Both the position numbers and the translations under genes were made by a program. The notes below the pieces were generated by a model. The model was not told where the DNA came from. It saw only the letters and a program-made list of their open reading frames with translations, and ran no database searches. From Impatiens glandulifera (Eukaryota > Streptophyta > Magnoliopsida > Ericales > Balsaminaceae), in assembly GCF_907164915.1 (NCBI RefSeq), contig NC_061863.1, positions 43,001,382 to 43,065,381 on the forward strand: a DNA stretch of 64,000 bases. Direction: 5' to 3'. Positions 1 to 12,868 of this stretch are shown piece by piece. Each line of letters begins with the position of its first letter. Positions within the stretch are counted from its first letter, which is position 1.

Positions 1-2
1 TC

Positions 3-1829
3 ATAGTTGGTCATTTTATGGGCAACATGAAAGCACCATTTGCTGAGGTTAAAAGAACGTTGATGGGTCAGTGGGAATCCTCTGGTCTAGAGAGGATCAC
101 AATCAATGATCACGGATTCTACTTTCTATCCTTCAGGAATGGAAGCGAAATAAAGTCGATCATAGAGAGCGAATATACTTTTATTAGGGGAAAAAGATTC
201 AAGTTGTACAAGTGGAGCGAGGAACTTAATACTAATCATAGACCGCCTGAACTTGAACAAATCTGGGTAAATCTCAAGAATGTTCCACCACACATGTGCA
301 ACCCGATGGGCCTGGCCTATATTTCAAGCATTATAGGCAAACCACTTATGTTTGACCCAGCAATGGAAGGTTATGAGCGTGCATCTGTGGCCAGAGTTAG
401 TGTCGAAATCCATCCAAGTAGCTCTCTTCCAATCAAGCTTGAACTTAAAGATAGATTGGGAAATTTATTTAACATTGGAGTACAATACGAATGGAAACCA
501 AATCGATGTATATGGTGTAGCACTTTCACACACGCTACGAATAAATGTCCAGTCAATAATAATCTAAAATCGAAGGCCAATAACAACACTCAAGTAAGCG
601 ATATCAATGACTCTAACCAGGCTCAGGTTGAGAGAAATGTGAACAGGTCTGAACTTAACAGCAATGAACGCACTAAGGATGATAAGATGGGCAACCAAAA
701 GCAAGAACAGATAAGGGTAAGGAAGAAGATAGGAAAAAGAATGAAGTGGGTAAGGGTACAAGCTGGCCCTACTAACGTTGATCATATTGGTCATGTTCAG
801 GGCACCGGTCCTAGGGATTCTGTTTTCTCAAGAATAGGTCCTATTCAAAATGTCAGTCCTGGTCAGGGTATCGGTCCTGATAAAGCTGGACATAGACACA
901 CCGGTCCTAGAGTTTCTCATAAAGCTACTGTTCCTAGCCATATTGACCATATTAAGTCTGGTCTTGGACTTGTTGATCATGAAACTACTCAAGCTACCGG
1001 ACTTGCTACTACAGGTCCTGATGAAAAATGTGCAACCATTGCTGATCCCGGCTATATTGGTCCTAATACTGGCACAAGTCCTATTATTGTGGATGATACT
1101 ATTGTTGGTCCTAACTCCACCGATCCCAATACTGATCAAAGAACTGGTCTTGATGTAACTACATGTCCTAGTTCCAAAGTTTCTGAAATTCAAAGATCTA
1201 TGGGACAGGGAATACTTGGCCCATATGAAACAAGCAAAATTGGATCTGAAGGCACTCCAATAGGTCGTGAGTCTACTCTTCACAGTTCTAGGAATGCAAG
1301 CAGGAACCTAAAAAACAATGTCATCAAAGTTCGAAATGACTTGACCCTTGGGCTCAGAGCCACCTTTCGAGATGATGAACAGGAGAATCTTGGAATAAGT
1401 AATAAAGAAGCTCTTGAAAATGGACTGGGAAATCTTGGCTTTTGTGAAATCAAAAGATCAGGTGCAGAAGAAGACAATTTGGTCTTGAATAAGGCAGTGA
1501 GCCTTAATTCTGAAGTAGGGCGAATAAAAACCGATAACAAACATGAATCTAGTAGTGAAGAGGTTCAAAGTCAGAAAAGATCTACTAAAGCAGAACAAGA
1601 TGAAAATCGAAGACAAAGCAGAAAGATTCTGGATCCAGAAGCTACTAAATCTATCACGGGAGAAGATGAGATCTACATGAGGCAACCCTCACTCAATGGC
1701 AATAGTATTCCATGTAATCAAACTGTAGCCATTGAGGATAGTGAGGCAAGTGATGCTTATGATTTCTCTGATGAAGAGGTCCAGGACAGTCTGGAAAGTC
1801 AGGAACCCAACACTTATATTCATTCATGA
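3..1829 (+). CDS. LINE ORF1 protein (DUF4283 / zinc knuckle, gag-like), 5'-partial
   Basis: This is the nucleic-acid-binding protein of the LINE, thought to coat the element RNA. The frame is already open at base 3; the ATG at 18 is an internal Met within a DUF4283-type segment, so the true start is upstream. Residues about 1-150 (counted from that Met) match the DUF4283 pattern. A CCHC knuckle, C-x2-C-x4-H-x4-C, lies near residues 163-176. Residues about 250-420 are a linker with an irregular Gly-Pro repeat, encoded by recurrent ggtcct. The C-terminus is charged, low-complexity and acidic. The stop overlaps the ORF2 start by four bases (ATGA), suggesting coupled translation. The antisense frames inside it are shadows. 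Confidence 0.9.
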   Translation: MVGHFMGNMKAPFAEVKRTLMGQWESSGLERITINDHGFYFLSFRNGSEIKSIIESEYTFIRGKRFKLYKWSEELNTNHRPPELEQIWVNLKNVPPHMCNPMGLAYISSIIGKPLMFDPAMEGYERASVARVSVEIHPSSSLPIKLELKDRLGNLFNIGVQYEWKPNRCIWCSTFTHATNKCPVNNNLKSKANNNTQVSDINDSNQAQVERNVNRSELNSNERTKDDKMGNQKQEQIRVRKKIGKRMKWVRVQAGPTNVDHIGHVQGTGPRDSVFSRIGPIQNVSPGQGIGPDKAGHRHTGPRVSHKATVPSHIDHIKSGLGLVDHETTQATGLATTGPDEKCATIADPGYIGPNTGTSPIIVDDTIVGPNSTDPNTDQRTGLDVTTCPSSKVSEIQRSMGQGILGPYETSKIGSEGTPIGRESTLHSSRNASRNLKNNVIKVRNDLTLGLRATFRDDEQENLGISNKEALENGLGNLGFCEIKRSGAEEDNLVLNKAVSLNSEVGRIKTDNKHESSSEEVQSQKRSTKAEQDENRRQSRKILDPEATKSITGEDEIYMRQPSLNGNSIPCNQTVAIEDSEASDAYDFSDEEVQDSLESQEPNTYIHS

Positions 1830-4800
1830 ATATAGTGACATGGAACATAAGGGGACTCAATGACCCTCTAAAATGTAAAGAAATCAGGAGGATCATTGAG
1901 AATCAGAAGATCACTATTATGGGTATTCTTGAGACAAAAGTCAAAAGTCGGAACGTTGAGAAGGTTAGCAAACTGTGTATTGATAGTAGCTGGGAAATCA
2001 TTCATAACTCAAATGACAAAACAGGCAGAATCTGGGTTATTTGGGATAACAAAGTTGTTGAGGTGATGACTCTTTTTTCGAATGATCAAGCAATCCTGGT
2101 GGAGGTCAAAGACAGAATCACAAGAATCGTGTTTAATCTTGCTATTATCTATGGTAGCAACTCAAGCACGGAAAGAAGACTCCTCTGGAATTGTCTTAGA
2201 AACTGGATCGGTATTGATAAATCTTGGGCTGTCCTCGGTGATTACAACGTAACTAGAAACGAATCTGATCGTAGCCCAGAATCTGAAATTACTCGGGATA
2301 TGATTGAATTTAATGACTGCATCAGAGATATGGGTTGTATCGAGCCTACCAATTCTGGGAACTTCTTCACTTGGTCTTCTATGAGAGGGAATGAACAAAT
2401 TAGAAAAAGTAGAATTGATAGGTGTCTGGTAAATGAGAACTGGATTAACCAATTTCCGAGAAGTCAACTTCATGTTTTGAATCCGGGTATATCTGATCAC
2501 TGCCCGATTAAATTGTTTTGGGAAAAGGAAGAAAGGTTCAAAAGGCCCTTTAAATTTTTCAATTTTTGGATGGATAACGATAAATTCAAGGGTATCCTCG
2601 AAAGTGTATGGTCAACAGATGTCAGAGGTTCCAACATGTATAGGGTTTTTGAGAAGCTTAAGCTCCTGAAGAATCATCTCCAAAGCTTTGACAAGAAGAA
2701 GTTCAGTAATATCTCCAATAGAGTTCTGGCTGCTAGAGAAGAACTGGAAGAGGTTCAAAAAATGTTATTAAGGGATGATAGTGATGAACAACTCAATGAA
2801 ACAGAAAGATATGCGCTTGAAAACTTCAGGAAGCTGAGTCTGCTTGAAGAGAATTTTGTTAGACAGAAATCAAGACAGAGCTGGCTTTCGTTGGGTGACA
2901 AAAACACAACTTTCTTCTACAGAAAATGCAAGGCTAGAAACATGAGAAACAATGTGTACAGGCTGAAGAATGATGATGGTGAATATGTTCAGGGTCAAAA
3001 GGGTGTCCAAGATCTGGCTATTGATTTCTATAAGCAGCTTATGGGTACAAGAAAGCAGCATCAAAGTCACCTAAATACCTTGTATCAAATTATTGATAAG
3101 AAAATCTCTGCAGAAGATAGTCGCGAGTTGATAAGGGTGGTCACGAAGGTTGAGGTTAAAGAAGCTTTGTTTAGTATTGATGGGAATAAAAGTCCGGGTC
3201 CTGATGGGTTTAATGCACAGTTCTTCAAAGATAATTGGTCGGTTGTGGGTAAAGATGTTACTGATGGGGTTCTGGAGTTTTTCAAAAACAGGAAGATGTT
3301 AAAGCAATGGAATACAATGGTCCTAACCTTGATCCCCAAAACTGCGGTACCTGAGAAAGTACAAGATTTCAGACCAATTTCCTGCTGCAATGTGATTTAT
3401 AAAATAATTTCCAAAATCATTTCTAAACGTTTTAAAAATGTTATAGGAAAAATAATAAATCTTAATCAATCTGCATTCATCCCCGGTAGGACAATCTCTC
3501 ATAATATTCTTCTCATGCAGAGCCTATTAAAAGGCTACGGGAAAAAGAAAATATCCCCGAGAGTGGCTTTCAAAATAGATATCAAGAAAGCTTTTGACTC
3601 TGTTAGATGGGAAGCCATTCGAGACTTTCTGGTTGTTTCTGATTTTCCTATGATTTTTATCGATTGGATTATGCAATGCGTTTCATCATCCTGCTTTGTT
3701 GTTAGCGTCAATGGAGTCAACAGAGGCTATTTCAAGGGTGAAAACGGGGTAAGGCAAGGGGACCCCCTCTCTTCTTACCTTTTCGTAGCTATCATGGCGA
3801 TCTTTGAGAGCATCTTCGCGATGTTCCGAAAGAATCGTCCATACATCTTTCACCCATTCTGTGAGGTAGAGGAGGTAACACATTTATGCTTTGTTGACGA
3901 TTTGTTCATTCTAGCGCACGCGGACGTTGATTCCATTAAAACTATTAGGGTTGCACTAACGTTCTTTTCTGAGGTAACAGGTTTAACTATTAATGAAAGC
4001 AAAAGTGTGGCATTTTATGGAGGCGTGAAGGACGAAACAAAACAGGACATCTTCAACATCATGGGCATCAAGGAAGGCAGATTTCCCATAAGGTACTTAG
4101 GAATTCCGTTAACTGCAAAGCAGATCGAGATCTCACACTGCAAGCCGCTGATTGAAAAGGTAAAAAACACGATATCTAGCTTGGCAGCGAAAAAACTTTC
4201 TTATGCAGGGAGGATCGAACTTATCAAAACCGTGGTTATGGGCATAGTTGGCTATTGGGCGCAGCAAATGGTCATTCCGAAGAAGGTAATGAAGGAACTC
4301 GACACACTGATGAGAAACTTTATCTGGGGTAATAGTGGAAGAGGAGGAAAGAAAGTCAAATGGACCGCTCTATGCAAACCGAAGGACGAGGGAGGCGTCG
4401 ACTTGAAGAACTGTATCGAGTGGAACAAGGCTCTAACCTTCAAGCATCTGTGGGCTTTGGAGCGCAATCAGGAGTCACTGTGGATCAAATGGGTGCATAC
4501 GAGATTTATGAAATACGAAACCAGCATCAGGACCTGCAAAATTCACGAAGGTATGAGCTGGTCTCTAAAAAAGATTCTTAAACTAAGAAGCGATATTGCA
4601 GATCTTTATGACATTCGACTAGGGGACGGGAAAGGCACTCTATTCTGGCACGACCCTTGGTTTGAAAACCAGCCCATCATCGACAAGGAGCAGTTTCAAA
4701 ATACTCGTATCAGAAGGGACTGTGCAAAAGCGAAAATCAGAGACATCAAATACGGGAATTGGAACTTGCTCTTGAGAAGAATTCCAGAAGGAAAGAGGAT

Positions 4801-5401
4801 ACTTGATCATATAAGTAACATACAACTACACGACATACCGGATATTCATGAATGGAAAGCTGAGGACAATGGGAAGCTGGTATTGAAGAAAATATGGGAG
4901 GTAATCCGGGAAAAAGCGCAGAAAGTAGAATGGGCTCCTCTTGTATGGTCAACGAAGATTATCCCTCGACACCAGTTCATCATATGGCTCGCCTTCTGGG
5001 AAATACTCAACACACGTGATCGTATCAGTAAGTATATGAGCATCCCGTACGCGAGCTGTCTTCTATGCATAGGAAATGAAGAAACCATAGATCACCTATT
5101 CGGGAGCTGTTGTATTGCTTCGGAGCTTTGGGACAGATTCTATAAAAGCCTGGAGCTGATCAGTTTCCCGAGCGAATGGAATGAAATCAAAGAAGCGGCA
5201 CTACTCAAAGCCAAGGGAAATAGATTTGCAACAAGCGTGTTCAAGTGCGGCTTTGGAGTAGTGGTGTATAACATTTGGCAAGAACGGAATGCAAGGGTAT
5301 ATGACAGAAACCGCAGGAGCATTGACGAGTTATGGAAAGATATTGTATCGGATTGCAGCGCCCTCGCGGAAACGTGGAGAGGAATTCCAAGCACGGAGTA
5401 G
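1826..5401 (+). CDS. LINE ORF2 protein: AP endonuclease + reverse transcriptase + zf-RVT
   Basis: This 1191-residue polyprotein nicks the target and reverse-transcribes the LINE RNA in the nucleus. Residues 1-230 are an exonuclease-endonuclease-phosphatase domain, with WNIRGL at the start, a GILETK catalytic Glu, GDYN, SRIDR and SDHCPI. Residues about 455-740 are the reverse transcriptase, with SPGPDG near 457, AFDSVRW near 589, GVRQGDPLSS near 640 and the catalytic FVDD near 688-691. FVDD replaces the commoner Y/FADD but keeps both Asp. Residues about 935-1100 carry the zf-RVT region, with the HDPW motif and paired Cys (SCLLC) before IDHLF. Length is normal for the family and no stop interrupts it. 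The start was chosen from the canonical MNIVTWN opening and the ATGA overlap with ORF1. Confidence 0.95.
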   Translation: MNIVTWNIRGLNDPLKCKEIRRIIENQKITIMGILETKVKSRNVEKVSKLCIDSSWEIIHNSNDKTGRIWVIWDNKVVEVMTLFSNDQAILVEVKDRITRIVFNLAIIYGSNSSTERRLLWNCLRNWIGIDKSWAVLGDYNVTRNESDRSPESEITRDMIEFNDCIRDMGCIEPTNSGNFFTWSSMRGNEQIRKSRIDRCLVNENWINQFPRSQLHVLNPGISDHCPIKLFWEKEERFKRPFKFFNFWMDNDKFKGILESVWSTDVRGSNMYRVFEKLKLLKNHLQSFDKKKFSNISNRVLAAREELEEVQKMLLRDDSDEQLNETERYALENFRKLSLLEENFVRQKSRQSWLSLGDKNTTFFYRKCKARNMRNNVYRLKNDDGEYVQGQKGVQDLAIDFYKQLMGTRKQHQSHLNTLYQIIDKKISAEDSRELIRVVTKVEVKEALFSIDGNKSPGPDGFNAQFFKDNWSVVGKDVTDGVLEFFKNRKMLKQWNTMVLTLIPKTAVPEKVQDFRPISCCNVIYKIISKIISKRFKNVIGKIINLNQSAFIPGRTISHNILLMQSLLKGYGKKKISPRVAFKIDIKKAFDSVRWEAIRDFLVVSDFPMIFIDWIMQCVSSSCFVVSVNGVNRGYFKGENGVRQGDPLSSYLFVAIMAIFESIFAMFRKNRPYIFHPFCEVEEVTHLCFVDDLFILAHADVDSIKTIRVALTFFSEVTGLTINESKSVAFYGGVKDETKQDIFNIMGIKEGRFPIRYLGIPLTAKQIEISHCKPLIEKVKNTISSLAAKKLSYAGRIELIKTVVMGIVGYWAQQMVIPKKVMKELDTLMRNFIWGNSGRGGKKVKWTALCKPKDEGGVDLKNCIEWNKALTFKHLWALERNQESLWIKWVHTRFMKYETSIRTCKIHEGMSWSLKKILKLRSDIADLYDIRLGDGKGTLFWHDPWFENQPIIDKEQFQNTRIRRDCAKAKIRDIKYGNWNLLLRRIPEGKRILDHISNIQLHDIPDIHEWKAEDNGKLVLKKIWEVIREKAQKVEWAPLVWSTKIIPRHQFIIWLAFWEILNTRDRISKYMSIPYASCLLCIGNEETIDHLFGSCCIASELWDRFYKSLELISFPSEWNEIKEAALLKAKGNRFATSVFKCGFGVVVYNIWQERNARVYDRNRRSIDELWKDIVSDCSALAETWRGIPSTE

Positions 5402-5631
5402 AACTGGAATATCTGCATGAACTGGAATTTACCGTTTTTTAAACTCACTAGAATTGAAAGCATTGTAAACAGATAATTCATTTACGTTTTTAGCTTTTAT
5501 TCAGAATGTTACGACTTCAAAATCATTCTAGGCCTGTCTAGAATGATCTCTTAAACTCGTGGTTTTTTTTCCCGTTTTTGGGAATTTTTAATGAAATGAC
5601 GCTAAGTCGTTTTCCAAAAAAAAAAAAAAAA

Positions 5632-6329
5632 TAAATAAACCACATTAAACATTATATAAATTTATTCAGGGTTGTATATTATAATAGAATATTAATATTA
5701 TTAAATATTTTTTATGAAATAATATATAATTTAATAAAGTAATACAATAAATAAAATTATTTTTTATAAGGCAAAATAAAGGGTCAAAGAATTTTCAAGG
5801 AATATTAAAAGTTCCTTATATTTAGTTAAAAAATAAAAGTGTTTTTGTAAATACTATGTTTAACTATATTTAGGAAATAATAGTTCAATATATTAGTTAT
5901 TTATTATTTTTGTCGAAGATTTGAGGTAGGTTATTAGTTAAATATTTTAATCTTAATTCTATTTTTTGTATTTGTTAATGTTGATTTTTTATTTATTGAT
6001 TATGTAGGTTGTAATTTACATGTGTTGAAGAAGTGTATTCAAGAAGGATGCTTTTTGTGATAAAACTAATTTAATGATTTTTGAAGTTCTTGTGTTTAAT
6101 TAAAAATTATGTTCTATCACTTTTAAGTTTATTTGTATTTTTTTTAGTATGGATGAATTTATATTATGTAGTACGGATGAATTTATATTATATAGTGTGA
6201 ATGATTTTCTATCTATTATTTAAGAATATAATATTTATTAATAGTTTTAGGTTAATCATATTTTACAGTAACATATTATCTTTAATTTATATCATTTTAG
6301 TTAATTAAAATATAATTTTTTAATATTTA
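5632..6329. other. AT-rich stretch, no gene seen
   Basis: There is no supported coding sequence. A short patch around 5915-5935 (gaggtaggt context) resembles, in reverse orientation, the interior of the hAT element at 14.46-15.24 kb. Part of this stretch is therefore probably the decayed interior of the hAT copy whose end lies at 6330-6482. Confidence 0.5.
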
Positions 6330-6482
6330 ATATCGAGTAATGGGGTATCCATCGATGATCGGGTACCCGACAAATCGGGGATGGGGATATAAATAGAGAT
6401 ACCCGTCGGGTTCGGGAATGGGTACTTCACTACCCGGCAGGTAGGGTACCCGGGTTCGGGTTCGGGCCCATTGTCATCCATA
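6330..6482 (-). mobile_element. Single end of a non-autonomous hAT element
   Basis: This short GC-rich block is full of CGGGTACCCG and GGGTTCGGG palindromic motifs. It matches the reverse complement of the left subterminal region (about 14459-14625) of the complete hAT element in this window, and it ends in a similar terminus (ccattgtcatccata against ccattgccatctcta). The opposite end is not recognisable upstream, so the copy is truncated or diverged. Peptides translated from this block are repeat artefacts. Confidence 0.7.
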
Positions 6483-7085
6483 GATGGTACCATGTACCAA
6501 CTTTTTTGTACCATAACTAAATTTTTACTTATTAAAAAATAATGAACTTGACAAATCTATATATATATATATACATTGATGCTTAATTTTAAAGTATTTG
6601 GATTGTCGGGTCGAGAACTGTGGTTAATTTGGATATATATGTGAGAGTAAATGAATACATGAGTCGGATTATGGGTTGACCCGCCTATAAACTTAACATA
6701 GTTAAAAATAAAATTAAAAATGTTATATGTATGTTTCGAACTTACAACCTAAAAAAAACAAATATAATTCTTTAATCAACTAAACTAATAAGACTTTATT
6801 TATTAAATTCAACACCAAATTTGATGAACATGAGACATTTTAACGATATAAGTTTAACTTTTTAACTAACTAATCTATATATATATATAATGAAGCTTAA
6901 TTTTAATGTGTCTGAATTATCGAGTTGAGAACTGTGGTTAATTTGGATATATATGTGAGAGTAAATGGATATTTGAGTTGGATTGTGGGTTGACCTGCCC
7001 ATAAACTTAAAACAGTTAAAAATAAAATTAAAAATATTATAGGTATATATGAACTTGAAGTGTTAATTTGGATATATATGAACTT
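6483..7085 (-). repeat. SINE-like tandem repeat array 1 (about 313-bp unit, 2 units)
   Basis: One complete and one partial unit occur, anchored at about 6577 and 6890. Each carries conserved blocks (cgggtcgagaactgtggtta, gagagtaaatg, gggttgacccgcc). Read on the minus strand, the complete unit has a tRNA-like pair of internal promoter boxes: an A-box-like tagcctagttgg-type stretch and a B-box-like agttcgaaac, about 30 bp apart. Units are separated by short TA runs. The same family recurs at 8.94-10.43 and 50.03-50.45 kb. A common leader (ttacttattaaaaaataatg) precedes this array and the next one. Confidence 0.75.
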
Positions 7086-7089
7086 GAAG

Positions 7090-7760
7090 TGTAAAGACCT
7101 CCATTTCGGTGATTATTCTAATTTCTTTATTGATTTTGTCCATACACAGCGTTACTTGTAAGTTCTCCTGTTGGACGTGAAGAAAGAATGTGTTTCTCAT
7201 GCGTAAGATGAAGTCTCGTAAGTTCGTTGACACTTATAGGTTCTCGTCTTATGGAGATCACAACAACAATTGATTCAAACTCTGATCTCAAACCTCCAAG
7301 AATATAAAGAACAAGATCAATATCTGTAACGTTATGGCCAGCTATAGCAAAGGCATAAGTTGTTGATTTCATCTTCCTGAAACTATTCTCAAACACTTGT
7401 GTTACCTTTTTTGAAAGTTTAGATTTGAAGTCTCAATTGCATTAATCATGACATACTTTGACTACAGAATTTTTTTTCTAAGGATTCCCAAAGTTTTCTT
7501 GTCGTATCATTAGCATTTACAATGACTTATGTGAAAAACAAAATTGGTAAAAGTTAAGAATAACCAACCTACACTTTTTGAATCTTGAATTTCTCATTCT
7601 TTAAATATTAGATTCTTGATTGTTTTTGTTATCTCATCTTTATCTGTGATATTAATTACAATTGATGGAGAATTTTTTTCTACAACATCTTTTAATGAGA
7701 TGAATAACTTAAGATTTATATAAGACATAGTTGTGTTGATCTAGCTTCAAAGTAAGACGC
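7090..7760 (-). pseudogene. Ty1/copia gag (UBN2-type) remnant
   Basis: On the minus strand an 89-residue frame (7127-7396) contains DLVLYILGGL followed by a Glu-Ser motif and EPISVNEL, the pattern of the UBN2 gag domain in copia polyproteins. Further minus-strand sequence to about 7740 continues upstream gag-like similarity in other frames with several stops. No LTR, protease, integrase or RT is seen next to it, so this is an isolated broken fragment. Confidence 0.7.
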
Positions 7761-8111
7761 GTAGAATTAAAAGAGTTGTAAATAAAAAAAGGCAATACAT
7801 AGAACAAAGAGAGCCATGGCGTCTAAAATTGATTTGAAATATTATTAATTGAAATTATATATTTTATTAATGTATCGAATAAATTACAATTAATTGAGTT
7901 ATCATATTTATAACTAAACTTTAAAGAAAGTAGAATACGAAAAAAAAAAAAGAATAAATAAAAATAAGGAAAAAAAGTCTTGATAATAATAGGAGTAAAA
8001 ATAAGAACAAGTGATTTTAGTCAATTATTAAAAGTTGTCTGTTTTCTTTAACCTAAATTAATGAGGTGAGAAATGAGTGTCTAGTTATATGGGGACAGGA
8101 AAGAGAGGTGA

Positions 8112-8940
<829 letters not shown>

Positions 8941-10430
8941 CGTTGGTACCACGTTTTTTTACCATAAACTAACTTTTTACTTATTAAAAAATAATGAACT
9001 TGACAAATATATATATATATATATATATGATGATGTTTAATTTCAAAGTGTCCGGTAATTTGGATATATATGTGAGAGTAAATGAATAATTGGGTCGGAT
9101 TGTAGGTTGACATGCCCATAAACTTAAAACGGTTAAAAATAAAATTAAAAATGTTATATGTATATTTCGAACTTACAACCTAACAAAATAAGTACAACTC
9201 TTTAACCAACTATGCTAATAAAACTTTTTATTTCAAATTCAACATTATTTGATGAACGGGGTAATTTTAACAATATAAGTTCAACTTTGTAACTAATTAA
9301 TCTATATATATAATATTGGTTAATTTTAAAGTGTCGCATTGTCGAGTCGAGAGTTGTGGTTAATTTGGATATATATGTAAGAGTAAATGGATATTTGGAT
9401 CGGATTGTGAGTTGATCCGCCCATTAACTTAAAACGGTTAAAAATAAAATTAAAAATACTATATGTTTGTTTCGAACTTGCAACCTAACAAAACAAGTAC
9501 AACACTTTAACTAACTAGGCTAATAAACTTTATATTATAAATTCAACACCAAATTTGATGAACACGAGACATTTTTAAAATATAAGTTCAACTTTTTAAC
9601 TAATTAATTTATATATATGATGCTTCATTTCAAAGTGTCTGAATTGTCGGGTCGAGAACTGTGGTTAATTTGGATATATATGTGAGAGTAAATGGATACT
9701 TGGGTCGGATTATGGGTTGACCCGCCTATAAACTTAAAACAGTTAAAAATAAAATAAAGAATGTTATATATTTGTTTCAAACTTGCAACCTAACAAAACA
9801 AATATAATCTTTTAACCAACTAGGCTAATAAGACTTTATATTTTAAATTCAACATTAAATTTCATACCGCGTGACATTTTAACAATATAAATTTAACTTT
9901 TTAACTAACTAATCTATATATATATAATGATGTTTAATTTCAATGTGTCTAAATTATCGGGTTGAGAGCTCTGGTTAATTTGGATATAAATGTGAGAGTA
10001 AATTGATATTTGTGTTGGATTGTGGGTTGACCCGCCTATAAACTTAAAATAGTTAAAATTAAAATTAAAAATGCTATAGGTATATTTCGAACTTTCAACC
10101 TAACAAGTACAACCAAACTAAGAATTAATACATTTTGTTAATAAAATTTTAATTATATTATATTAAAATAATAAATATTTATTATATATTTTCAAATTAC
10201 TTCTCTCATTTAGTTCTCTAATAAATTAAATATATAATAACCGTAAAAATTAATAAATTTTATAAATACAATATTAATTATATATATAATAATAATAATA
10301 ATGCTTAAAATCTAAATTGTTGGATTGTCGGGTCGAGACGCGTGGTTAATTTAGATCTTAGAGTGAGAGTAAATGAGTATGACCTGTATGGGTCAAACCG
10401 TGGGTCGGTTTAAATAAAAAAAAAACATAT
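8941..10430 (-). repeat. SINE-like tandem repeat array 2 (about 290-310-bp unit)
   Basis: Four units are anchored at about 9030, 9316, 9618 and 9928, and a truncated unit at about 10300-10430 abuts the TA tract. The leader at 8941-9000 resembles the one at 6485-6545. Minus-strand units carry tRNA-like A-box (tagcctagttag/tagcctagttgg) and B-box (caagttcgaaac) sequences; short TA runs join units. The spacing is regular, but the units differ by many substitutions and small indels, so the array is not recent. Confidence 0.8.
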
Positions 10431-10433
10431 AAA

Positions 10434-12180
<1,747 letters not shown>

Positions 12181-12189
12181 AAACATATC

Positions 12190-12290
12190 AATCATAAGTG
12201 GTCTGATGGTTAAAGTGATCATTTTCCACACTCGAGATAAGAGTTCGAATTATTGCAAATGTAAATTTAAGTAAATTATATGTGTAAATA
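12190..12290 (+). repeat. tRNA-derived SINE head
   Basis: An A-box-like tggtctgatggttaaag and a B-box-like gagttcgaatt lie about 30 bp apart, as in tRNA-derived SINEs. There is no cloverleaf and no obvious tail, so it is a remnant or the 5' part of a SINE. Confidence 0.5.
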
Positions 12291-12868
12291 AGACGAAGTA
12301 ATAAATGAGAGGTGGTTGATTTGACGAGGGATAAGAGACTGGTAACACTGGATTGTAAGGTCTTGAGATTGGGTGTTGTATTGTCGATGGATATGAGACT
12401 AGTAACATTGGGATTGAGATGATTAAAATTAATGGTTGGTTTGTGGTTGGTTTACTGAGTTATAAGAGATGTCGTTAATATTTATTTACTAAAATGATAA
12501 GAGATTATGAAAGTGTGATTGAGATTTGTGATTGGTTTGTTGATGGATAAGAGGTCGATAGAGATTTTGTGGTTATTTTACTAAGAGGGGGGATAAGAGG
12601 CGTGTGAAAGTATTATTGAGATTGGTGGTTAGTTTGCCGATGGATAAGAGATATGAAAATATGATTAAGATTTGTTGTTGGTTTACCGAGGGATAAGAGA
12701 CATGTAACATTGGTTTGTTAATGATAAAAGATTTTTTTGTTGGTTTGACGAGGAATAAGATGAAAGATAGTAATATGAGAGACTAATTGGAAAACAAAAA
12801 TTATTGGTGGTTAAATATATGAATGAGATTGTTGGTTTACCGAAAAAGTTAAGGTAAAGACATGTAAA
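12291..12868 (+). repeat. Degenerate tandem repeat with ggataagaga core
   Basis: A degenerate unit of roughly 45-55 bp recurs: a ggtttgccga-type stretch, then ggataagaga, then a cattggattgagattg-type stretch. At least eight ggataagag-like cores occur between 12330 and 12750. It lies directly upstream of the hAT transposase pseudogene and could be that element's subterminal repeat region. Confidence 0.6.

Larger units (their letters stand above)
1..5631 (+). mobile_element. LINE (plant L1-type non-LTR retrotransposon), 5' end outside window
   Basis: The element has two long open frames (ORF1 and ORF2), then about 215 bp of 3' UTR and an A-run at 5616-5631, the layout of plant L1 LINEs. No frameshift or internal stop is seen in either frame, so it is either young or recently active. 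The 5' UTR, the start of ORF1 and the upstream target duplication lie left of base 1, so autonomy cannot be judged from here. The sequence right of the A-run is AT-rich, which suits target-primed insertion, but a target duplication cannot be checked. Confidence 0.93.

Noticed and set aside
828..1283. 151-residue antisense ORF and a 102-residue sense ORF inside LINE ORF1
   Set aside because: Shadows of the Gly-Pro repeat in the real frame; no domain.
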